A stretch of DNA of 64,000 nucleotides from Zhihengliuella flava (GTDB taxonomy: Bacteria; Actinomycetota; Actinomycetes; Actinomycetales; Micrococcaceae). The first letter of the stretch is position 1. Each line of letters starts with the position of its first letter. Position numbers and translations under genes: made by a program. Under the pieces are notes generated by a model, which saw only the letters and a program-made list of their open reading frames with translations, did not search any database and was not told where the DNA came from. Positions 26,443 through 34,074 of this stretch are shown here, in pieces. The DNA is taken from the NCBI RefSeq assembly GCF_015751895.1, contig NZ_JADOTZ010000001.1:1054001-1118000 (forward strand), read 5' to 3'.

Positions 26443-26715
26443 GTGCCGCAAAGTTTCATGGCAGAAACTCTGGGTTCCCGAAAGCATGGCCTGAGTCGCA
26501 ATCGGCATCACCGATGCGCAGGCTCAAGCCTGCGAAATCCAGCCCGCCTGTCATTTTGCCCCGTTCTTCGCAGCACACATTCCGGAAAGTCCGGCAGGCA
26601 GCGCCCTCGAGGGGGCAAGAACGGGGCGAAGTGGTCGAAGCGAACAGAGTTGCCACGGGCACACTGGCCAGACGGAGCGGAGTTGCACCGGAAGCTCAGC
26701 GACTGGGCGCAGTGA
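26442..26715 (+). pseudogene. probable truncated gene start, fused to repeat copy B
   Basis: The frame opens at GTG 26442 behind an excellent ribosome-binding site. The first 20-25 codons (VPQSFMAETLGSRKHGL...) use unusually low-GC third positions for this window, and the rest (from about 26542) is just repeat copy B read through in frame, ending at 26713-26715. I recognise no family. The best reading is the 5' end of a lost divergent gene, possibly a regulator, cut off when the repeat was formed. It could also be a chance frame. Confidence 0.25.
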
Positions 26716-26772
26716 GCCGGAGGCGCAGTGACGCGAGGTTAGGGAGCGGTGATGGTCAGCGTGTCGGCGCCC
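26542..26772. repeat. direct repeat copy B upstream of the pectate lyase gene
   Basis: This is the second copy of the blocks at 24674-24719 and 24778-24836, here separated by 126 bp instead of 58 bp. It contains a degenerate form of the 88-bp inverted-repeat element (arms 26549-26568 and 26617-26630, with one change giving a G-T pair) and the 3' end of a lost pectate lyase gene. Confidence 0.85.
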
Positions 26773-26793
26773 AGCACGATCGCAGGGCGCCGG
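26739..26793 (-). pseudogene. remnant 3' end of a second pectate lyase gene
   Basis: Reading the minus strand gives ...AIVLGADTLTITAP-stop, which parallels the C-terminus of the intact pectate lyase (...STGAGTLTVTAP-stop). The DNA downstream of both stops is the same. The homologous part is only about 10-14 codons, and the upstream body has been lost and replaced by the end of the cardiolipin synthase gene. Confidence 0.65.
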
Positions 26794-26805
26794 AGCAACG
26801 CGAGG

Positions 26806-28290
26806 TTACTGCACGGTGGCCGTCAAGCGGCAGGCGTTGTCCACCCACCGGGCCAACGGCGGCCGATGCATCCATTCGTGAATCGTCAGCTCACTGGAAT
26901 TGCGCCGGTACTCCTCCTGCACGCGATCCAGTTCCTCAACGGCCTCACGACCCACCAACATGAGGGACACCTCGCGGTTGAGGGAGAAGGACCGCATGTC
27001 CATGTTGGAGGAGCCGAAGACCGCCACGTCATCGTCCACAGTGAAGCACTTGGTGTGGAGCACGGAGGGCGCCCGGTAGCGGAAGATCCGCACCCCGGAA
27101 GCCAGCAGTTGCGTGTAGTAGGACTGCTGGGCGTGGTGAACCAGGAACTGGTCCGCCTCCTCGGACACGAAGAGCTCGACGACGACGCCGCGCTGAGCGG
27201 CCGTGGTGATGGCGTAGAGCAGGGAATCATCCGGGACGAAGTACGGGCTGGTGATGGTGAGCTTCTTCATGGCGCCATAGATCAGCGTGTTGAACAGGCG
27301 CAGATTGTTCTCCGACTGGAAGCCAGGACCACTGGGGACAATCTGCGCGGAGACATGGCCAGCATCCGGGGCGATCCCGCCGGAGACCACGTCGTCCAGC
27401 AGTTCGTCGTTGTCCGCCTCTTGGGACCAATCCGTGGCGAACACGACGTCGAGGCCCGTCACCATCGGCCCCTCGACGCGGGCCATGAGATCCACCCAGG
27501 TGCGGCCGATCCGGTGCGCATCGGGGCGCTTGTACCCTGGCTCGATGAGGTTCTGGCTGCCGGTGAAGGCCACCTCTCCGTCAATCACCACCATCTTGCG
27601 GTGGTTCCGCAGGTCCGGCCGCCGCCATTTGCGCGCGCGCAGAGAGATGGGAAGCATGGCCCGCCACTCGATGCCGGCGGCGTCGAGGCGCTGGACGAGC
27701 TGCTTATAGCCCTTGACGCGCAGCGTCCCCAAGTGATCGAAGAGCAGGCGCACGGTCACCCCGCGGGCCACCGCGCGCTCCAGGGATTCGAGGAACGGGG
27801 ACACGTGTTCCGGGTCGTCGCCCATGATGTAGAACTGCACATGGACGTACTGTTGCGCCTCGTCGATCGCCGCGGTCATGGCGCGGAGTGAACCCGCGTA
27901 GTCCGTCATGAACTCGAACTTGTTGCCCGTGTGCAGCGGGAAGGCACCGAGCCGGCGGTTGAGCGTCGCGGCAGAGGCCACATCATCCGGCACCGCCTCC
28001 AGTGCGTCGTCGGAATCGAGGTGCTGCGTGTAGTCCAACACGCGCTTGTTGATGTCCATTTGGCGGCGGATGCGCCGCTGGGACAGGCGAAAGTTCCCGA
28101 ACAAGAGGAACAGCACCAGCCCGACGGCCGGCACAAAAAAGATCATGAGCAGCCAGGCCATCGCCGTCGTCGGCCGCCGGTTTCCCGGCACAATGCCAAT
28201 CACGGCAATGCGGATGCCCACGTCGATCGCCCACGCGGCAGCCAGCAACCACAGCGGCAGATGACTGAAGCGTTCCACGAGGCTGACCAC
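26806..28290 (-). CDS. cls: cardiolipin synthase (phospholipase D family)
   Basis: 494 residues. Two N-terminal membrane helices (about 10-30 and 42-62, AMAWLLMIFFVPAVGLVLFLLFG) are followed by two PLD domains, each with an HxKxxxxD motif: NHRKMVVIDGEVAFTGSQNL and HTKCFTVDDDVAVFGSSNMDMRSF. It makes cardiolipin at the membrane, probably from two phosphatidylglycerols; the PLD type is less common in actinobacteria than the CDP-alcohol transferase type. The start is GTG. It ends 13 bp from the pectate lyase remnant, so any original terminator may have been lost. Confidence 0.93.
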   Translation of the reverse strand: MVSLVERFSHLPLWLLAAAWAIDVGIRIAVIGIVPGNRRPTTAMAWLLMIFFVPAVGLVLFLLFGNFRLSQRRIRRQMDINKRVLDYTQHLDSDDALEAVPDDVASAATLNRRLGAFPLHTGNKFEFMTDYAGSLRAMTAAIDEAQQYVHVQFYIMGDDPEHVSPFLESLERAVARGVTVRLLFDHLGTLRVKGYKQLVQRLDAAGIEWRAMLPISLRARKWRRPDLRNHRKMVVIDGEVAFTGSQNLIEPGYKRPDAHRIGRTWVDLMARVEGPMVTGLDVVFATDWSQEADNDELLDDVVSGGIAPDAGHVSAQIVPSGPGFQSENNLRLFNTLIYGAMKKLTITSPYFVPDDSLLYAITTAAQRGVVVELFVSEEADQFLVHHAQQSYYTQLLASGVRIFRYRAPSVLHTKCFTVDDDVAVFGSSNMDMRSFSLNREVSLMLVGREAVEELDRVQEEYRRNSSELTIHEWMHRPPLARWVDNACRLTATVQ

Positions 28291-28373
28291 GGCGTTTAGC
28301 CCTTTCTCTGACCCAATATTGCTCTCTAGTACTGCCCAGCCTAATGGGTCGCTGGCGGAGTAGGCTGGAGGGC

Positions 28374-29288
28374 ATGACTGTCTTGGTGTTCGTCGACCCT
28401 GCCCACCCGGATGGCCGGCTGGCCGATCCGCTCTCGCCGCAGCTGTCGGTGCTCGATCAGGGGCTCACGCGGGGCGACGGAGTGTTCGAGTCCGCCCTCT
28501 ATAAGGGCGGTTCAGTACGCAAGCTGGAAATGCACCTCGCCCGATTGGCCGTTTCTGCCGAGACGCTGGACTTGACCATTCCCCCGGCGGACGCCTGGCG
28601 CGCCGCCGTCAAGACGGCGGTGGAGGAGTACGACGCCGCCGCTCGCCCGGGCGAGGAGCCCGCCGAGTCGGTCGTGAAGCTCATCGCCACGCGGGGGCCG
28701 GAGTCGTCCGCGGCGGGTTCGCCGCACGGAACGGCGTGGGTCACCGTCTCCCCCGCCCCCGCACTGGGCCAGCGCCAGCGGGAGACGGGCGTTGACGTGC
28801 TGCTGTTGGACCGCGGCTACGATTCCACCGTGGCCGAGCGCGCCCCGTGGCTGCTGATGGGCGCCAAGACGCTCTCCTACGCGGTGAACATGGCGGCCCT
28901 GCGCTACGCGCGCGCGCAGGGCGCGGATGACGTGATCTTCACGTCATCCGACGGCCGCGTACTGGAGGGGCCGACGTCGACCGTCCTGCTGGCCACGCGC
29001 ATGCAGGACGCGGACGGCAACGAGGTCAAGCGCCTCATCACCCCGACCCTGGAGACGGGCATCCTACCCGGCACGACGCAGGGCGCGATCTTCGCCGCCG
29101 CACAGGAGGCCGGTTGGGAGCTCGGCTACGGGCCGGTCGTGCCGAGCGATCTGCGCGCGGCCACGGCGGTGTGGCTGGTCTCCAGCGTGCGCCTACTGAC
29201 GCCGGTGAACTCGCTCGACGGCGAGGCCATCGGCACGGACGCGGAGCTCACGGCCGAGCTTACGGCGATGGTGAATCGCGTCAGCTGA
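28374..29288 (+). CDS. pabC: aminodeoxychorismate lyase / class IV aminotransferase
   Basis: 304 residues. Fold-type IV PLP enzyme with the N-terminal DQGLTRGDGVFES motif, the PLP lysine in LLMGAKTLSYAVNM, and DDVIFTSSDGRVLEGPTSTVLL. It probably turns 4-amino-4-deoxychorismate into p-aminobenzoate and pyruvate, complementing PabB at 22443; branched-chain or D-amino-acid transaminases share the fold, and the folate role is inferred from this partner. ATG 28374 follows GGAGG. It is convergent with the ECF transporter gene, 14 bp apart, and divergent from cls. Confidence 0.85.
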   Translation: MTVLVFVDPAHPDGRLADPLSPQLSVLDQGLTRGDGVFESALYKGGSVRKLEMHLARLAVSAETLDLTIPPADAWRAAVKTAVEEYDAAARPGEEPAESVVKLIATRGPESSAAGSPHGTAWVTVSPAPALGQRQRETGVDVLLLDRGYDSTVAERAPWLLMGAKTLSYAVNMAALRYARAQGADDVIFTSSDGRVLEGPTSTVLLATRMQDADGNEVKRLITPTLETGILPGTTQGAIFAAAQEAGWELGYGPVVPSDLRAATAVWLVSSVRLLTPVNSLDGEAIGTDAELTAELTAMVNRVS

Positions 29289-29302
29289 CCGCCGGGTTCG
29301 GC

Positions 29303-31741
29303 TCAACTACTCCAGACGACGTTCCAGGTTCCCGCGGCCAACGCCGCGGCGACGGCCACCGCCCCCACCAGCAGGCCACCCGCCAGGATGACGGCGTCGC
29401 GCCGCCTGAACACCGAGGCCCGCCACCACGAGCGCTCCGGCCCGCCGAAGCCCTTCGCCTCCATACTCATGGCCAACCGCGAGGCCCGGCGGATCGCCTG
29501 CACGATCAACGAGAACGCCTGCCCGGCGTTCGCTAGGACTCGCTGCCGCAAGCTGCCGTGGGACCCGACCCCGCGGGCCCGCCGCGCCATGGACAGCACG
29601 TGCCACTCCTCCGCCAGTAGCCCGACCAGCCGCATGCCGGCGAGCGCCCCGAGCACAAACCGGTGCGGTAGGTGCGCACGCTGGGCCAGCGCGTTGGCCA
29701 AGTCCGTGGGGTTGGTGCTGGAGATCATCACCACCGCTGGCAGTGCGACGGCGAAGATACGCGTGCCCGTCGCCAACCCCGCCTCCAGCGAGCCCGTGGA
29801 GATGGTGAGGGGGCCCCAGTCCACCAGCATCGATCCCGAGGTCTCCCCCACCAGCGTGGTCCCCCACGCGGCAAACAGGGCGGCCACGAGCAGCGGCCAC
29901 GCCCGCAGCAGGAAGTCGCTGATCCGCAGGCCGGACAAGGGCAGCACGGACAGCGTCGCCGCAACCACCACCGCCGAGCTCACGAAGTCCATCGAGACCA
30001 CCAGCGGCACCGTCACGCAGATCAGCGCGGCCAGCTTGGCCAACGGGTTGGCCCGGCCCATGAAACTGGCGGCGGAGCGCTCGCTCGGCTCCAGCGTGAG
30101 CCGACCGCCCGAGGGGGACGACGGCGTCACCGCGGCGCCTGTCGTCGTCTTGCCAGAGTCGTGATGGTCAGCGGCGTTACCACCGGCGAGCCCGGCCACG
30201 TCCGCCTGCGCGGCACCGATGGCCGCGGCGAAATGCTCGTCGTGCGTGACCGCTAGGACGCTGGCGCCCGCGTGCAATTCGTCCCGCAGCAGGGCGGCGA
30301 GCTCGGCCCACGTGTTGGCGTCCTGCCCGAACGTCGGCTCGTCCAGAATCAGCACGCTCGGCCGGGCCGCGAGCACCGCGGCCACCGAGAGCCGCCGCTT
30401 CTCTCCCCCGGAGAGCGTGAAGGGGTTGGCCTCGGCCAGATCGCTCAGCCGCAGCCGCGCCAACAGCTCGTCGGTGCGCGCCTCGATCTCCTCCTCGGAA
30501 AACGCCGGCTGCCCCGCGTCGTCCCGGGCGTGGCGCTGCCCGTAGTCGAGCTCGGCGCGCACGGACTGCGTGACGAACTGGTGCTCCGGCTCTTGGAAGA
30601 CCGAACCGATCCGGCCCACCAGCTCCCCGGCGCGCCATAAATACGGGCGGGAGAACTCGCGGCCTGCTGGGCGGTCCGAGGCGCCGCGCTCCGGGATGTC
30701 GCCCGTCGTGGTGGCGTTTCGGTAGGTGATCTCTCCGCCGTGTTCCGGCAGCAGCCCGCCCAGCGTCAGCGCCAGAGTGGACTTGCCCGCTCCGTTCGCG
30801 CCCGTGATGCACAGGGCCTCTCCCGGGTCGAGTTCCAGGCTCACCGCGTCCAGCGTGGGTTGGCTTTTGCCCGGCTTGCCCCGGCCCACGGCCAGGTGGC
30901 TCGCCTGCAGGCGCGGCGCCGTCGTGCCCGGGGAGGTGGGGCGTGCCGCGGCTGCCGCGGGCAGCTGGGGAACGTGGCCCGGGACCCACACGCCGGCGGC
31001 GGTGAGGCGCTCCCGGAGGGGGCCGGGGGCAAACAGCGCGGCTGGCGTCCCGTCGGCAATGATCCCTCCGCCGGGTTCCAGCACCAGCACGCGGTCCACG
31101 TGCGGCGCCCACGCGGCGAGCCGGTGCTCGACGATCACGGCCGTCGCTCCCGTTGCATCGAGCGCGGAGACGACGGCGTCCCGCACCTCCGTCACGCCGG
31201 CCGGATCCAGATTGGCCGTCGGCTCGTCCAGCAACAACACGCGGGGGCGCATGGCCAGCAGCCCGGCCAGCGCCAGGCGCTGCTTCTGCCCGCCGGACAG
31301 GGCCGAGGTTGACCCCGTCAGCGGCACGTCAAGCCCCACCGCCTCCAGCGCCGCGTCGACGCGCGGGCCGATCTCCTCCCGCGGGACGGAGAGGTTCTCA
31401 CACCCAAACGCCACGTCATCTCCCACCGTGGCCTGCACCACTTGCGTTTCGGGGTCCTGCTGCATGAGTCCCACGACGCCGGGCACGGTGCCCGCCGACA
31501 CGCCGTCGATGGTGAGGCGGCCCGCCGAGGAAGAATCGTCGTCGTGCAGCACGCCCGCCAGCGCGTGCAGCAGGGTGGACTTTCCCGCGCCGGAGGGGCC
31601 CACCAGCAGGACGCGTTCGCCAGGGCGGAGGCTTAAGTCAAGCCCAGAGACCGCCGGCGCGGAGCGGTCCGCGTGCTGAAACCGCCACGCGTCAGCGACG
31701 ATCCGCGCGCCGGCGGTCATGGCGGGTGACTCGACGGTCAT
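29303..31741 (-). CDS. fused ECF transporter ATPase-ATPase-T component (thiamine/HMP)
   Basis: 812 residues in one chain: ABC ATPase 1 (Walker A GPSGAGKST about 48-56, signature LSGGQKQRL, Walker B VLLLDEPT), ABC ATPase 2 (GANGAGKST, LSGGEKRRL, VLILDEPT), and from about residue 560 a CbiQ-like membrane domain (T component) with about five helices and an ALAGMRLVGLLAEEWHVLSMARRARG coupling region. This joins the equivalents of YkoD and YkoC. It starts 1 bp after the YkoE-like S-component gene (TGA-G-ATG) and lies under the same TPP riboswitch, so the cargo is thiamine or its precursor hydroxymethylpyrimidine. Confidence 0.92.
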   Translation of the reverse strand: MTVESPAMTAGARIVADAWRFQHADRSAPAVSGLDLSLRPGERVLLVGPSGAGKSTLLHALAGVLHDDDSSSAGRLTIDGVSAGTVPGVVGLMQQDPETQVVQATVGDDVAFGCENLSVPREEIGPRVDAALEAVGLDVPLTGSTSALSGGQKQRLALAGLLAMRPRVLLLDEPTANLDPAGVTEVRDAVVSALDATGATAVIVEHRLAAWAPHVDRVLVLEPGGGIIADGTPAALFAPGPLRERLTAAGVWVPGHVPQLPAAAAARPTSPGTTAPRLQASHLAVGRGKPGKSQPTLDAVSLELDPGEALCITGANGAGKSTLALTLGGLLPEHGGEITYRNATTTGDIPERGASDRPAGREFSRPYLWRAGELVGRIGSVFQEPEHQFVTQSVRAELDYGQRHARDDAGQPAFSEEEIEARTDELLARLRLSDLAEANPFTLSGGEKRRLSVAAVLAARPSVLILDEPTFGQDANTWAELAALLRDELHAGASVLAVTHDEHFAAAIGAAQADVAGLAGGNAADHHDSGKTTTGAAVTPSSPSGGRLTLEPSERSAASFMGRANPLAKLAALICVTVPLVVSMDFVSSAVVVAATLSVLPLSGLRISDFLLRAWPLLVAALFAAWGTTLVGETSGSMLVDWGPLTISTGSLEAGLATGTRIFAVALPAVVMISSTNPTDLANALAQRAHLPHRFVLGALAGMRLVGLLAEEWHVLSMARRARGVGSHGSLRQRVLANAGQAFSLIVQAIRRASRLAMSMEAKGFGGPERSWWRASVFRRRDAVILAGGLLVGAVAVAAALAAGTWNVVWSS

Positions 31742-31742
31742 C

Positions 31743-32339
31743 TCAGGCGTTGACCGGTTCGCTACCGGCCTTGCGGGAGGCCAGCGAGGACAGGGCGCCG
31801 GTCTTCGCGATCGCCCGCGTGAGCACCCAGCTCAGCGCACCCGCAATGAGCAGGCCGGACACCACGCCGCAGCCCATGTAGATCAGCTTCATGGCTAGCG
31901 TGTACTCGGGGAACCACGCCATGATGAAGGCGTCATTGAACGTGCCGAACAGGCCTGCAGCGCCGCCGGCGAGCGTGGCGACCCAGAGGCCGAAGCGCCG
32001 ATACCGGAATGAGGCAAACACCAGCTCGGCGCCAAGGCCCTGAATGAGCCCGGAAAGCAGCACGGTCACGCCCCACTGGGAGCCAAGAAACGCGGAGATG
32101 ACGGCCGCGATCACCTCGCAGAAGAGCGCCGCGCCGGGTTTGCGGATGATCAAGGCGCCCAAGACACCCGGGAACAGCCACATGCCGACCACCAGACCGG
32201 ACGCGGGCGGGAAGGCGGCCCAGAGAAATTCCAGCCCGGCGTAGGTCATGTTCCAGGCCCAAAAGATGACGCCGGACGCGACGGCGATGACGGCGGCAAT
32301 CACGATGTCCGCGACCCGCCACGTGGTGGTTTTAGCCAT
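31743..32339 (-). CDS. ykoE: ECF transporter S component, YkoE family
   Basis: 198 residues and about five to six membrane segments (IVIAAVIAVASGVIFWAWNMTYAG at the N-terminus; GVTVLLSGLIQGLGAELVFA; AMKLIYMGCGVVSGLLIAGALSWVL). The sequence and TPP riboswitch together identify the substrate-binding unit YkoE for thiamine or hydroxymethylpyrimidine. ATG 32339 follows a perfect AGGAGG, which can be paired with an upstream CCTCCT (32364-32359), giving a route for translational control. It forms an operon with the fused ATPase/T gene. Confidence 0.92.
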   Translation of the reverse strand: MAKTTTWRVADIVIAAVIAVASGVIFWAWNMTYAGLEFLWAAFPPASGLVVGMWLFPGVLGALIIRKPGAALFCEVIAAVISAFLGSQWGVTVLLSGLIQGLGAELVFASFRYRRFGLWVATLAGGAAGLFGTFNDAFIMAWFPEYTLAMKLIYMGCGVVSGLLIAGALSWVLTRAIAKTGALSSLASRKAGSEPVNA

Positions 32340-32344
32340 GAAGT

Positions 32345-32364
32345 CCTCCTCGAATGCAAGGAGG
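32345..32364 (-). promoter_or_regulatory. hairpin masking the ykoE ribosome-binding site
   Basis: In the mRNA, CCTCCT (32364-32359) can pair with the Shine-Dalgarno AGGAGG (32350-32345) across an 8-nt loop, just before ATG 32339 and downstream of the TPP aptamer. This fits an expression platform acting on translation. Confidence 0.65.
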
Positions 32365-32389
32365 GGAGGGCGCGTGCGCCCCAAGAGAA

Positions 32390-32482
32390 CTCGACTCCCT
32401 TCGCCGGTGCTAACCGGAGCAGGTTCGAGGGTCTGCGCTGCTGCGCACTCTCAGCGTCCAGCCGTGGCCGACGCTCCCCTGT
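32390..32482 (-). ncRNA. TPP riboswitch
   Basis: On the minus strand the conserved THI-element blocks appear in order: GGGGAGC, then CTGAGA, GACCCTCGAACCTG, CCGGTTAGCACCGGCG and AAGGGAG. Thiamine pyrophosphate binding should lower expression of the ykoE operon. The -10 may be TACACT (32505-32500), which is a weak call. Confidence 0.95.
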
Positions 32483-32558
32483 CGTTGTGATGTGTTGGTA
32501 GTGTAACGCCGCGTTATGCTGGGCAGGTAATCGCGCTCCATAGGGAAGAGAGATTGAC

Positions 32559-32828
32559 GTGAATCTGATGCTGAAGCTGCTCGGGACCGCGGTATCGTTC
32601 GGGGCCGGCTTTGCCGGGGCCAAGATTTTGGACGCCGTCTGGCTGAAGGTCACGGGCCAAAAGCCGCCGAAGCCCGGGGACAAGGAAGCCCAGAATGAGG
32701 CCAGCCTGCGTCAGGCCCTCGGATTCGCCGTGGCTTCCTCCGTGGTCGCCTCGGTGATTCAGGTCCTCACCGAGCGTGGCACCACCGGCGCCATCAACTA
32801 CTTCAAGCGCACCGCGGACGAGATCTAG
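32559..32828 (+). CDS. DUF4235 small membrane protein
   Basis: 89 residues. Two hydrophobic helices (LLGTAVSFGAGFAGAKILDAVW about 6-28; ALGFAVASSVVASVIQVLTERG about 53-74) flank a short basic-acidic loop with GQKPPKPGDKEAQNE. This matches actinobacterial DUF4235, of unknown function. The start is GTG 32559 behind GGGAAGAG; ATG 32568 is possible. Its stop abuts the stop of mnhG on the other strand with no gap. Confidence 0.87.
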   Translation: MNLMLKLLGTAVSFGAGFAGAKILDAVWLKVTGQKPPKPGDKEAQNEASLRQALGFAVASSVVASVIQVLTERGTTGAINYFKRTADEI

Positions 32829-33206
32829 TCAGTCGGACTTCTCGGTGTGGGCCCGCACGACGGCGTCTAGATCGTCCCGCTGCAGCGTGTCCCGCCGCAG
32901 GTGACGGGTGCGATAGCCGGCTCGCGAGACCATGTGTGCACTGACGGGCGCCGTCACGAGCTGCAGCAGCCAGGCGAAGACCAGCAGGGGCACCACGGCC
33001 CAACTGCCGATCTGGAGCCCCACCGCGATGAGGAGCAGCAAGAGGCCCAGCACCTGCGGCTTCGTGGCCGCATGCATGCGGGAGAGCAGGTCGGGGAACC
33101 GGAGCATGCCGAGGGCAGCAGCAAAGGACATGAGCGCGCCCACCACTAGGCAGACCGCGGTCACCGCGTCGCGAATCAGGTCCCACGTCAGGGGTTCAGC
33201 GCTCAT
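32829..33206 (-). CDS. mnhG: Mrp antiporter subunit G
   Basis: 125 residues and three membrane segments (AVCLVVGALMSFAAALGMLRFPDLLSRMHAATKP is the MrpG/PhaG signature, then LGLLLLLIAVGLQIG and VPLLVFAWLLQLVTAPVSAHMV). It is part of the membrane Mrp complex that exchanges Na+ for protons. It is the last gene of the operon and overlaps mnhF by four bases (ATGA). The C-terminus carries a charged tail of about 30 residues. Confidence 0.93.
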   Translation of the reverse strand: MSAEPLTWDLIRDAVTAVCLVVGALMSFAAALGMLRFPDLLSRMHAATKPQVLGLLLLLIAVGLQIGSWAVVPLLVFAWLLQLVTAPVSAHMVSRAGYRTRHLRRDTLQRDDLDAVVRAHTEKSD

Positions 33207-33469
33207 GAGTTCCTCCGATCCGTGACGTACCGCGAAATGGTCACGGACCCGATGAATCCCAGCACGCAGGCCACGACCACAAACGCCAAGTGGTTGGTGT
33301 GCTGACCCACCGCCATGTCGATGCACAGGGCCGCGATGATGATGGCCAGCAGCACGTCCATGGCGATCGCCCGTTCCAAAATGGAGGGCCCGCGCATGAT
33401 GCGGATGATGACCAGCACCGTGGCCAGACCCAGCAGGATGCCGGCAATCCACGCGGCGACTTCTAGCAT
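33203..33469 (-). CDS. mnhF: Mrp antiporter subunit F
   Basis: 88 residues and three membrane helices. The signature RIMRGPSILERAIAMDVL is typical of MrpF (R-G-P-s-x-x-x-R-x-x-x-x-D). It overlaps mnhE by 7 bases and mnhG by 4, so translation is coupled. Confidence 0.93.
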   Translation of the reverse strand: MLEVAAWIAGILLGLATVLVIIRIMRGPSILERAIAMDVLLAIIIAALCIDMAVGQHTNHLAFVVVACVLGFIGSVTISRYVTDRRNS

Positions 33470-34074
33470 GAGCTCTCCTCCCTCGCCAGCGCCTCGACCT
33501 CGTCGCGAGTGCCCATGACGCGCAGCAGGCGCGCCTCGGTGGCACGCGCCGATTCACGGAAGGCCTCCGCGTCCTGCTTCGTTTCCACGTTGAGCACGTG
33601 CATGTACAACGTGGCGGACCGGCGGTCCACTTCCACCACCACCGAGCCGGGGATGAGGCTCAGGGTGTGGCCGGTCAGCGTCACCACGAGGTCGTCGTGG
33701 CTGCGCAGCGGAACGCCCACAATGGCCGAGCGCACGCGCGGTCCGCGCACCACCGAAAGGTAGAGGACCACAAAGCTGGCCACCACCACCTCGCCGAGGA
33801 AGCGCACCACAAACACCAGCGCGTGCCAGAGGTTGAAGCGGCCGGAGAGGTGCACCGGCGGCAACCGGAACGCGGACACGATGACCAGGGAGATCAAGAA
33901 TCCAAAGATGAGGTTCCCGGCGCTGAAATCGATCCACAGCGCGCCCCACAGGGCCGTCATGCCGATCAGTAGGGGCAGTTCCACCAGGAAGCGGCGACGG
34001 CGGCGGCGCGCCAGCGCGCGCAGGTGCCGCCAGCGGCGGCCCCGCTGTGCGGGATTCGCGGGCAGGGGCGGCAT
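33463..34074 (-). CDS. mnhE: Mrp antiporter subunit E
   Basis: 203 residues. A very basic N-terminus (RRRRRR) is followed by two hydrophobic segments (LVELPLLIGMTALWGALWIDFSAGNLIFGFLISLVIV) and a soluble domain with RSAIVGVPLRSHDDLVVTLTGHTLSLIPGSVVVEVD, the conserved MrpE core (T-x-T-P-G-T-x-V-like). ATG 34074 shares one base with the mnhD stop (TGATG); GTG 34077 is possible. Confidence 0.92.
   Translation of the reverse strand: MPPLPANPAQRGRRWRHLRALARRRRRRFLVELPLLIGMTALWGALWIDFSAGNLIFGFLISLVIVSAFRLPPVHLSGRFNLWHALVFVVRFLGEVVVASFVVLYLSVVRGPRVRSAIVGVPLRSHDDLVVTLTGHTLSLIPGSVVVEVDRRSATLYMHVLNVETKQDAEAFRESARATEARLLRVMGTRDEVEALAREESSC

Noticed and set aside
24600-26810. The pectate lyase locus as a transposon or integron cassette
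   Set aside because: No transposase, integrase or target-site duplication is visible; the direct repeats contain pectate lyase 3' sequence, which fits tandem duplication better.
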